From NCBI GenBank assembly GCA_036128855.1, contig JAYYPW010000013.1, positions 62,001 through 126,000 on the forward strand: a stretch of DNA of 64,000 nt, read 5' to 3'. A model generated the notes under the pieces. The model made no database searches. It was not told where the DNA came from and worked only from the letters and a program-made list of their open reading frames with translations. Source of the DNA: JAYYPW01 sp036128855. GTDB lineage: Bacteria; Pseudomonadota; Gammaproteobacteria; Comchoanobacterales; Comchoanobacteraceae. Below are positions 1 through 7,522 of the stretch, piece by piece (within the stretch, counting starts at the first letter, position 1; each line of letters begins with the position of its first letter). The position numbers and the translations under genes were made by a program.

Positions 1-2059
1 GCATCACACAAATATTCACTAATTCATCTTCTGGGCGCATAGTGATTGCGATAATACCAGATGACCTAACATTACTGAAAGCGCTGAGCGGGGTCTTTTT
101 GACAACTCCTTTACGCGTAATCAATACACACTGTGCATCTTCAGAAAAGTGCCTCACTGATAAGAGAGATTGAACGCGCTCGCCTTCTAGTAATGGTAAG
201 TAATTATTCACAGGCTTACCTTTTGCTGTCCTGCTAGAAAGTGGTATGTGGTGCACAGGTAGATTATAAACTCTTCCAAGGGTGGTAAAACATAAAAGGT
301 TTTCATGTCGCATTGAAATAGCAAGCGTATCAATGACATCATCTTCTTTGATCGTACTGCTTGACTTACCACGACCACCTCTAGCTTGAACTTTATACTC
401 TTCAACACTTTGTGCTTTTAAATAACCTTGACTAGATTTAGTGACTACTACGGGTTCATCTTTTATAAGGTCAAGGTCGTTTAGATCTTCGTAGCTATCG
501 ATAATCTGCGTGCGGCGATCGTCTGAGAATTGCTCTTTTATTTCTATTAATTCTTCACGAATAACAGCCATAAATTTGACAAAATCATGGAGTATAGACA
601 AAATTTCAATAATTTTAGCAACTAATTCTTTGTACTCGTCGACTAATTTTGTACGTTCTAAGCCAGTAAGTCTGTGCAGGCGTAAATCTAGTATAGCTTG
701 TGCCTGGGTGCTGCTAAGCTGATAGCCTGATTCAACAATACCATAATCTGGATCAAACTCTGGTAAGAAGGTAATATCTTTATCAATGTCTTTGATTGGA
801 AAGTTATCTAGTGACCATGTTTTCGCCAATAGTGCTGATTTGGCGTCTGACGGAGTCTTGGCTTGTCGAATCATATTGATTACCTCATCAAGATTAGACA
901 AGGCCACAGTCAGGCCTTCAAGCACGTGGACACGTCTGCGTGCTTTACGCAATTCGAATTCAAGACGGCGACGAGAAACATCTTGTCTATGTTCAATAAA
1001 GCAAACCAAAATAGACTTAAGGTCCATACATTTGGGCCTATCTTTATCTAGACACACCATATTTATACCGTAAACAACTTGAAGTTGAGTCTGAGCATAA
1101 AGCTGATTCAAGATGACTTCTGGGTTTTCACCACGACGGTACTCAACAACTACTCGCATACCTTGCCTGTTGGACTCATCTCTTATAGCAGTGATGCCAT
1201 CAATCTTTTTATCACGAGCTAGCTGGCCGATTTTCTCACACAAACGGGCTTTATTTACCATATAAGGGAGTTCAGTGATCACTATTTTAGATTTGCCAGG
1301 CTTAGACTGGTCAATATTTTCAAATTCTGCCTTAGCACGGAGATAAATCTTACCTCTACCAGTCTTATAGGCATCAAGAACCCCTGACTTTCCATTTATA
1401 ATACCAGCTGTAGGGAAATCTGGGCCTTTGATGTAACCGAGTAGATCTGTGATGGTGGCGTCAGGATTATCTACAAGACAAACACAAGCATCAATAACCT
1501 CACCAAGGTTATGTGGTGGAATATTTGTGGCCATACCAACAGCAATACCAGATGCACCGTTCACCAGAAGATTCGGCACCTTTGTAGGCATAATCTCTGG
1601 CATTGTTTCATTATTATCATAGTTAGGAACAAAGTTAACAGTTTCTTTCTCAAGGTCTGCCATGAGCTGATGAGCCAATTTACTCAATCGTATTTCTGTG
1701 TAACGGGATGCGGCAGCAGAGTCACCATCTACTGAACCGAAATTGCCATGCCCATCTATTAACAAATAGCGCATGGAAAAATCTTGGGCCATACGTACAA
1801 TAGCGTCATATATAGCACTATCACCGTGTGGATGATACTTACCCATTGTGTCACCAACAACCCGGGCAGACTTTTTGTAAGGCTTATTCCAGTCGTTCTT
1901 AAGCTCATACATAGCGTAAAGAACGCGTCTGTGTACGGGTTTTAAACCATCACGAACGTCAGGTAGAGCTCTACCAACAATTACACTCAGTGCATAATCA
2001 AGGTAGGACTTTTGAATTTCTTTTTCCAATGTGGTTTGGACTATAGAACTATTATTCAT
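1..2059 (-). CDS. gyrA: DNA gyrase subunit A (3' end outside window)
   Basis: Catalytic subunit of DNA gyrase, which cuts and rejoins duplex DNA to introduce negative supercoils. About 686 N-terminal codons of a protein that is usually about 850-900 residues are present; the C-terminal beta-pinwheel continues past position 1. The start is the ATG at 2057-2059, followed at once by the conserved segment EKEIQKSYLDYALSVIVGRA. The quinolone-resistance region reads HPHGDSAIYDAIVRMAQ, so the residues equivalent to E. coli Ser83 and Asp87 are the sensitive types. The active-site tyrosine lies in AASRYTEIRL. GyrA rather than ParC is indicated by FGSVDGDSAAASRYTE. A sigma70-like promoter lies just upstream. 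No frame break is seen in the visible part. Confidence 0.96.
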   Translation of the reverse strand, partial: MNNSSIVQTTLEKEIQKSYLDYALSVIVGRALPDVRDGLKPVHRRVLYAMYELKNDWNKPYKKSARVVGDTMGKYHPHGDSAIYDAIVRMAQDFSMRYLLIDGHGNFGSVDGDSAAASRYTEIRLSKLAHQLMADLEKETVNFVPNYDNNETMPEIMPTKVPNLLVNGASGIAVGMATNIPPHNLGEVIDACVCLVDNPDATITDLLGYIKGPDFPTAGIINGKSGVLDAYKTGRGKIYLRAKAEFENIDQSKPGKSKIVITELPYMVNKARLCEKIGQLARDKKIDGITAIRDESNRQGMRVVVEYRRGENPEVILNQLYAQTQLQVVYGINMVCLDKDRPKCMDLKSILVCFIEHRQDVSRRRLEFELRKARRRVHVLEGLTVALSNLDEVINMIRQAKTPSDAKSALLAKTWSLDNFPIKDIDKDITFLPEFDPDYGIVESGYQLSSTQAQAILDLRLHRLTGLERTKLVDEYKELVAKIIEILSILHDFVKFMAVIREELIEIKEQFSDDRRTQIIDSYEDLNDLDLIKDEPVVVTKSSQGYLKAQSVEEYKVQARGGRGKSSSTIKEDDVIDTLAISMRHENLLCFTTLGRVYNLPVHHIPLSSRTAKGKPVNNYLPLLEGERVQSLLSVRHFSEDAQCVLITRKGVVKKTPLSAFSNVRSSGIIAITMRPEDELVNICVM

Positions 2060-2086
2060 ATGATAAGCTTTGAAAATTATTGACTT

Positions 2087-2116
2087 ATCATATCATAAGT
2101 TGAGAAAAAAGTTCAA
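2087..2116 (-). promoter_or_regulatory. putative sigma70 promoter of gyrA
   Basis: On the minus strand a TTGAAC box (2111-2116) is followed after 18 bases by TATGAT (2087-2092). Transcription would begin near 2080, giving a leader of about 20 bases before the gyrA ATG. No strong Shine-Dalgarno sequence is seen. Inference from box matches only. Confidence 0.45.
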
Positions 2117-2217
2117 ATTATCTCACTATAAGTATACAAAATGAATAGATAAACAACACATGAGCTAGAAAAAACTTAATTTTTATGATAGAATTAATAA
2201 AATAAAAACAAATCACT

Positions 2218-3774
2218 ATGCCATTACTCACAAACACACATATCTCCCTATCTAGTCGCATATGCACGATTTTCAACGCTTTTTTTACTAAGCCAAGAAA
2301 GCAATCCGAAGATAATGAGCCTCAAAGCTGTCAAAATCATGTAGATACAAATGATTACAGTAATATTGGCAAAATGATGCTAGAAGTTTGTAATAGAGAT
2401 TGCATAGATTATACCCTTTCATTTTTATCTATTAGAGATATAATGCAATTATGTAAATCAGATAAATCAATGCTGATGGCATTAGATGATCCAGAAAAAG
2501 AAAATACCTTAAATACCACGATCACTCCTCTATTCCAAGCCCTCAAGCGTCATTACAGTCTATGGAAAAATCGAGTTAGAAAATACCCTCTCAATCCATT
2601 TCTTACAGGCGATAGATTATTAATTCATGACGGTGTAGCTACTGCACAAGTGCACAGTAAATTTGCTAAATATGATAATAAAAATATCAATACTGATACG
2701 AATACTACGCAAGTAATAATACGCAACTACAGTTTAGCATTAGAAAAAAACGGTAGGATTAAGTTAAAAAAAATACATGGAGGAGATAAAGATGCATTCA
2801 GCATAGAGAATATCGAAAGATGGCAGAACAACCATGATATTCGCTTCAAACAGATAACAGGTCACAGTTACCACTTTCTTCTGCTTAGTCAAGATGGAAA
2901 AGTTTATGCACTTGGTTGCAACAAGTATCAACAGTTAGGTAACGATGTTACTAAATTCTTTACAATTCCGAAAGAAATTACTAGTATCACAAAACCAATC
3001 AAGTATATAAGCACAAGCAAGACATCAAGCGCTGTAATATCTAAGGATGGACAAGTCTATACATTCGGCAGTATTAATCTAGTATTACCAATCGCTGTAG
3101 AGGCAAACTCTGAAAAAACGCTTCGCGCCACCCCTACCCATCGCAACACCCCTGTAAACACGTCTTTTAAAAGAATAACTGTTTGCAATCAGCATTTATT
3201 AGGTATTTGCAAAAACAATAAAATATGGGGACTAGGTACAAATGATAATAATCAGTTAGGCATAATTAACCCGAGAGAATTAGACATTAATAATAATCCT
3301 GAACTGTTAAACTCAACAATACAAACAAATTTCAGAGAATTATTGAATAACAATACAGGCCTATTCAATGATGGGGACCAGCCTAAGGAAATTTACTGCA
3401 ATAAAGTACAAACATTTGTGGTGACAGAACACGGGCACGTCTTAGCATGTGGCAAAAATATAAGTGGCTCGATGGGAGCAAAAGTACAAAAAGATAAAAT
3501 AATTTCTTGGCAAAAAATCTTTATTTCAGACAAGGAAAACAAAATTCTTAATCTTACAACATATTATCGCCCCCAAATAGACAGTGAAAACACTTGTTGT
3601 ACACTCTTAGTCAATGAGAATAGATCTATATTTTGGGCAGGTAGGATTTTTCAAAGTAATAATCCGAACGATCAAGCAGAAGAAGTACATCATTTTAAGA
3701 AGTTTAATCCAAAGATGCCATCTATGCATTTACAGCTACCAACCAAGAATCTGAGAAAAATTTCGAACTCTTAA
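2218..3774 (+). CDS. F-box-like + RCC1-repeat protein, putative effector
   Basis: A 518-residue eukaryote-like protein. Residues about 54-92 fit an F-box: the core TLSFLSIRDIMQLCKSDKS matches the family pattern of Ile/Leu-rich helix, L-S-x-R-D-I/L and following helix. Residues about 209-480 contain RCC1-type repeats, best seen as YHFLLLSQDGKVYALGCNKY followed by QQLGND, with further copies near SSAVISKDGQVYTFGS, GICKNNKIWGLGTNDNNQLG and VVTEHGHVLACGKN. Known F-box proteins bind SKP1 of SCF ubiquitin ligases, while RCC1 blades often bind small GTPases or substrates. No signal peptide is evident, so a secreted host-targeted adaptor is the inference. It stands alone between gyrA and mutL, with its ATG lacking a clear Shine-Dalgarno. 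The RCC1 call is firm; the F-box is probable. Confidence 0.72.
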   Translation: MPLLTNTHISLSSRICTIFNAFFTKPRKQSEDNEPQSCQNHVDTNDYSNIGKMMLEVCNRDCIDYTLSFLSIRDIMQLCKSDKSMLMALDDPEKENTLNTTITPLFQALKRHYSLWKNRVRKYPLNPFLTGDRLLIHDGVATAQVHSKFAKYDNKNINTDTNTTQVIIRNYSLALEKNGRIKLKKIHGGDKDAFSIENIERWQNNHDIRFKQITGHSYHFLLLSQDGKVYALGCNKYQQLGNDVTKFFTIPKEITSITKPIKYISTSKTSSAVISKDGQVYTFGSINLVLPIAVEANSEKTLRATPTHRNTPVNTSFKRITVCNQHLLGICKNNKIWGLGTNDNNQLGIINPRELDINNNPELLNSTIQTNFRELLNNNTGLFNDGDQPKEIYCNKVQTFVVTEHGHVLACGKNISGSMGAKVQKDKIISWQKIFISDKENKILNLTTYYRPQIDSENTCCTLLVNENRSIFWAGRIFQSNNPNDQAEEVHHFKKFNPKMPSMHLQLPTKNLRKISNS

Positions 3775-3915
3775 AAAAATTTATGTTCTCTATAACACAG
3801 ATCGAAATAAAGGTACAAAAACCAATTTAGTTGTTTTCAAACAGAGAAAAATATTTAAGAGTTAAATGTGTGACAATATTGTTTAAAAAAAAGATTGCAA
3901 GTTCAAAAACCTAAA

Positions 3916-5919
3916 TCATGTGCCTCTTCTAAAAATTTTATCTAACGTTTCAATTGTCCATAAAAACCAAACCGGCCTACCATGGTTACAATAAGAGCTA
4001 CCCTCTGTAGCCTCGATCTGACGTAAAAGGGTATGCATTTCATCTTTAGATAAAGGTCTATTTGCACGAATTGCACTGTGACAGGCCATAGATGAAAAAA
4101 CTTTATGTAGAGCGATATCAAGCTCACCAGCATCTCTAAAAGAAACCAATGCATGCATAATGTCTTGAAATAATATCGGCAAGTCTTTTTTCTCAAGAAG
4201 ACTGGGATATCCTGTTATATTAATAGATGTTTGATCTAAGATTTGTGTACTAAAACCCATTTGTTCTAAAAGCAAAGCATGATCTCGTATATAATCAACT
4301 GTATCTTCTGGTAAATCGCAAAGAAGAGGCATCAATAATGCTTGCGATACCACTCCCTGATTTTTATAAGAAGTTTTTAGCTTTTCGTAGAGTATACGCT
4401 CATGTGCAGCATGCATATCAATAATAATCAGTCCATGACGAGACTGCGATAATATATAGATGCCATGTAATTGCGCCAGTGCAAACCCTAAATGAAGTGA
4501 ACTAGAACGGTCACTAGTAATTTGGCTTTGTGTATTTTGCTGTACAACTGTATGATCCCTGGAAGAGTTTAAAGATAAAGCCGGCTGCTCAGAAACTTTA
4601 ATTATGTTTGTTTTCGCGACTTTATTATTTATAGATTGGTCAAGGCTTGTGACATCCTCTGTTAGAGTAGATGTAGAAGCAACGCAATCATTAGGTATGA
4701 CAGGCGATGAAGTTTGCGAAACGTGACTCATATCATGATCATCTGATCTAGAATTTGTAGAACTTAAAGATGATTGCATTGACAGAGATGAAGATCCGAT
4801 AAGAGGATCAACAGTTACTGCAGAGGCAGGGGAAGAATCAATACCTGAATCAGAAAAAGATGGTGCTTCTGTTTGTATAATAGAGTGTACTGGTAAACTA
4901 GGCGCATGTGTTGTTAGTCTCAGTTTGCTGGACACCACACTCTTTAGTAATGAGGTAACGGCATCTAACTGCGAAAAACGAACTTTATCTTTACTGGGAT
5001 GCACGTTTACATCAACGAGCACTGGGTCCATTTCTAAATAAAGGCAAAAAGCTGGATAGCAGCCTGGCGGCAGCATATCTTGATATGCACGACGCATAGC
5101 AAAACTTAAAGATTTATCGATAATTGGTCGTTTATTTAAAATAAAGTATTGCAAGTCTTGTGTACGTCTAGCAAAAAGAGGCTTAGCACACCATCCTGAA
5201 ATTTTACCCCAAACTACTTTTTCTTCGATAAAAACATGATCTGCTATGAACTGAGCCCCAAGACATATTTTAATTCTCTCAGTATGGGATTCTATATCAA
5301 AAGCAGATTTTGCTTCAAAAACCTTCTTACCTTCGGATAACAAGGTAATATCAACAGAAGGATGTGCTAAGATAAGCTTCTTACACAATGAACGAACTTT
5401 GTTATATTCTTGTTTTGAACTTGCAAGAAATTTTTGTCTAGCAGGTACACGAAAAAATAAATCTCTAACCTCTACGAGTGTACCTATTTTTATAGGCTTA
5501 TTATAAACGATTAATTCAGTATCCAGGGTAGATGAAGCCTCACATTGTAGTTGCCAGGCATACTCTGAATCAGCAGTCTTCGAGGTCATTCTAAAGCGAG
5601 AAACACTCGCAATACTTGCAAGAGCTTCTCCCCTAAAGCCCATGCTAGTTATAGCCTCCAAATCTTGAAGGGAAGAGATTTTACTTGTAGCATGCTGTTC
5701 ACAAGCTAATGCAAGATCATCTTTTGATAGGCCGCAACCATTATCGCGTACAGAAATACTGCTTAAACCACCGGAGAATAACTCAATAGTAACAGCAGAA
5801 GCACCAGCATCAATACTGTTCTCAACGAGCTCTTTTACAACAGAAGCTGGGTTCTCAACAACCTCACCTGCTGCTATCTGGTTGGCTAATTCTACGGGTA
5901 GCTTCTGGATTGTAGACAT
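3916..5919 (-). CDS. mutL: DNA mismatch repair protein MutL, endonuclease type
   Basis: Mismatch-repair matchmaker ATPase of 667 residues. The N-terminal GHKL ATPase shows IAAGEVVENPASVVKELVEN, VRDNGCGL and GFRGEALASIASV. A low-complexity Ser/Thr-rich linker (about residues 345-465) joins it to the C-terminal dimerisation domain. That domain carries DMHAAHERILYE, which fits the D(Q/M)HA-x2-E-x4-E metal site, plus ACHSAIRA and CNHGRP, the partner motifs of the MutL nicking endonuclease. E. coli MutL lacks these and relies on MutH; family knowledge therefore predicts methyl-independent repair here. The start is the ATG at 5917-5919 beginning MSTIQKLP; the following gene (5951-7009) is separated by 31 bases. 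Confidence 0.97.
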   Translation of the reverse strand: MSTIQKLPVELANQIAAGEVVENPASVVKELVENSIDAGASAVTIELFSGGLSSISVRDNGCGLSKDDLALACEQHATSKISSLQDLEAITSMGFRGEALASIASVSRFRMTSKTADSEYAWQLQCEASSTLDTELIVYNKPIKIGTLVEVRDLFFRVPARQKFLASSKQEYNKVRSLCKKLILAHPSVDITLLSEGKKVFEAKSAFDIESHTERIKICLGAQFIADHVFIEEKVVWGKISGWCAKPLFARRTQDLQYFILNKRPIIDKSLSFAMRRAYQDMLPPGCYPAFCLYLEMDPVLVDVNVHPSKDKVRFSQLDAVTSLLKSVVSSKLRLTTHAPSLPVHSIIQTEAPSFSDSGIDSSPASAVTVDPLIGSSSLSMQSSLSSTNSRSDDHDMSHVSQTSSPVIPNDCVASTSTLTEDVTSLDQSINNKVAKTNIIKVSEQPALSLNSSRDHTVVQQNTQSQITSDRSSSLHLGFALAQLHGIYILSQSRHGLIIIDMHAAHERILYEKLKTSYKNQGVVSQALLMPLLCDLPEDTVDYIRDHALLLEQMGFSTQILDQTSINITGYPSLLEKKDLPILFQDIMHALVSFRDAGELDIALHKVFSSMACHSAIRANRPLSKDEMHTLLRQIEATEGSSYCNHGRPVWFLWTIETLDKIFRRGT

Positions 5920-5950
5920 ATATTTCTCCGTGCTTCTTGAGTATTATGCA

Positions 5951-7009
5951 CTAATTTATCTTTTTAGCTACTTTAGGTGGTGTCTCAGTCTTTGAGACTG
6001 GTTGAGTTGGCCTAGTTTTAGAAATATTGCTTACATTCGATGCGAAAGTACAAGAGGTAATAGGATCACCTGTAACCTTATCCAAGGCGTTGTAGATAAA
6101 AATAGGAGCAAAGCCTCGGGTTAGACTCATCGCAGCAGCAACACCTTTTGCATAACCACGCAGGCAATAAGTTACCAACGCCCAGGATTGAACAAATTTA
6201 AAAGTACTAGTTTTCTTTGCATAACTATCCCAATAAGCAAGGGATGCATCAGCATTATAAAAAAGAGCATCTACAACGTAATTAACAATCTGACGCATAG
6301 TATGTGCAACTGCTAAAAACATCACCGAAAGCATCATTGGAATAGGTAAATAAGGTACAGGATTATTCGTAGTAAATAGAAAAAAATGTTGATATCCATA
6401 GGATAAAGATAAGTACGTTATCTCAGTAAAAATACAGGCTAGCACAAAAGCGATTGCATAACCGAATACTCTGACAGCGGTTTTTCTATCAACATCGGCT
6501 ACATCCTCAATCTGAGTTATATAATCCATAGAGCCTATCAATGAGTGAGTCATTTGAATAGCATTTACAAAAACATTAGCACCTGCAACAAATGTAGCTG
6601 GCAACAGCGTGGCATTTAAAATCGCAGGAAAATATGCATGCAACTTAGGTAAATGGGTATAAAGGAAAAGAAGACCGTTGAAATACGATGCCGAGTAGTA
6701 GTAACAAAGAAACACCGCAAAACCAAGCACAATAGCATAAAGAAACATAGTTGCCCATAACTTCTTTATCCAACTTTTTGATTGCCACCAATCTTTAAGT
6801 ATTGCAGCTGCAACACGAGAGTTATTCCAAAGTATATTAAAGCTATCCATTATAGAAAAATGTAAAAGCGCCAGTGCACAGATACAAAAGGCAGTATACC
6901 CTAATTGGATTAATAAAAAATAAGAAAGAGATACCGATTCAAAAAGAGCAGCACAAAAACAGAAAAAGTATACAAATACACGAAAGTTTAATTCATGCTG
7001 AATCTTCAT
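5951..7009 (-). CDS. orphan polytopic membrane protein
   Basis: Unrecognised protein of 352 residues with about eight hydrophobic segments and a soluble, basic, Pro/Thr/Lys-rich tail ending in KKIN. The reading frame stays open up to 7108, but that part runs through tRNA-Pro(GGG), so I chose the first ATG downstream of the tRNA (7007-7009, MKIQHELNF). No clear Shine-Dalgarno precedes it. There is no catalytic motif that I can name. It lies between the ihfA operon with its tRNA and mutL, all on the same strand, and could be read through from them. It resembles the other orphan membrane proteins in the window (14503-15579, 17733-18446) only in general character, not in visible sequence. Confidence 0.6.
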   Translation of the reverse strand: MKIQHELNFRVFVYFFCFCAALFESVSLSYFLLIQLGYTAFCICALALLHFSIMDSFNILWNNSRVAAAILKDWWQSKSWIKKLWATMFLYAIVLGFAVFLCYYYSASYFNGLLFLYTHLPKLHAYFPAILNATLLPATFVAGANVFVNAIQMTHSLIGSMDYITQIEDVADVDRKTAVRVFGYAIAFVLACIFTEITYLSLSYGYQHFFLFTTNNPVPYLPIPMMLSVMFLAVAHTMRQIVNYVVDALFYNADASLAYWDSYAKKTSTFKFVQSWALVTYCLRGYAKGVAAAMSLTRGFAPIFIYNALDKVTGDPITSCTFASNVSNISKTRPTQPVSKTETPPKVAKKIN

Positions 7010-7066
7010 CGAATACGCCAGTAAATAGTCTATTTTAATGATAGATTCATATAGTGTCAAGAATGA

Positions 7067-7140
7067 TCGGGACGGCTGGATTTGAACCAGCGACCACTTG
7101 CGCCCCATGCAAGTACGCTACCAAGCTGCGCCACGCCCCG
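7067..7140 (-). tRNA. tRNA-Pro (anticodon GGG)
   Basis: The minus strand folds as a complete cloverleaf of 74 bases. The acceptor strands CGGGGCG and CGTCCCG pair with one G-U, the anticodon stem CTTGC/GCAAG closes the loop ATGGGGC, giving anticodon GGG, and the T-arm contains GGTTCAAATCC. The discriminator is A and the 3' CCA is not encoded, so a CCA-adding enzyme is needed. It starts 13 bases after the ihfA stop codon and is probably transcribed with that operon, a location seen in other gammaproteobacteria. Confidence 0.95.
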
Positions 7141-7153
7141 TTAGACTCGTGAC

Positions 7154-7522
7154 CTACTCTACAACTTCTAAGGCTTTTTCCTTAGGCTTGACCGCAGGTT
7201 TTGATTCACCTTGGTTCAGAGATACTTGAGTAAAACCGTCTATAAGATCTTTCAGCTTATTACCTGGACGAAATGTAACAACACGGCGAGCAGTAACCGG
7301 AATAACCTCGCCTGTCTTGGGATTACGACCAGGACGCTCTTTTTTGTCGAGAAGTAAAAAATTACCAAATCCTGACATTCGCACTACCTCTCCTCGACCA
7401 AGTGTTTGAGAAATCAAACTGAAAAACCTGTCGATCACCGGTTCAGCGTCGTTTCTATGTATACTTTTTTTAGACTGGATGATTTGCTCTAAAAGTTCCG
7501 CGCGGGTTAATGTCTCAATCAT
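7154..7522 (-). CDS. ihfA: integration host factor subunit alpha
   Basis: Small DNA-bending HU/IHF-family protein of 122 residues, which pairs with IhfB to make sharp bends in DNA during transcription, recombination and replication control. The beta-arm region RNPKTGEVIPVTARRVVTFR contains the Pro that intercalates into DNA, and the N-terminal segment MIETLTRAELLEQI is typical of the alpha subunit. The body is slightly longer than the usual 95-100 residues because of a Lys/Glu/Pro-rich tail ending in ALEVVE. It overlaps the end of pheT by eight bases, indicating translational coupling. pheT-ihfA adjacency is the standard gammaproteobacterial order. Confidence 0.95.
   Translation of the reverse strand: MIETLTRAELLEQIIQSKKSIHRNDAEPVIDRFFSLISQTLGRGEVVRMSGFGNFLLLDKKERPGRNPKTGEVIPVTARRVVTFRPGNKLKDLIDGFTQVSLNQGESKPAVKPKEKALEVVE

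Noticed and set aside
510..1073. Plus-strand open frames opposite gyrA
   Set aside because: They lie fully within gyrA on the other strand, lack ribosome-binding sites and motifs, and the gyrA frame has clear conserved words.
3765..3863. Inverted repeat AACTCTTAAA ... TTTAAGAGTT
   Set aside because: The two arms are about 80 bases apart and one overlaps the end of the F-box/RCC1 gene; A/T-rich ten-mers recur by chance at this composition and no T-run follows.
7010..7108. Upstream extension of the membrane protein reading frame
   Set aside because: It runs through the tRNA-Pro gene, so it is not expected to be translated.
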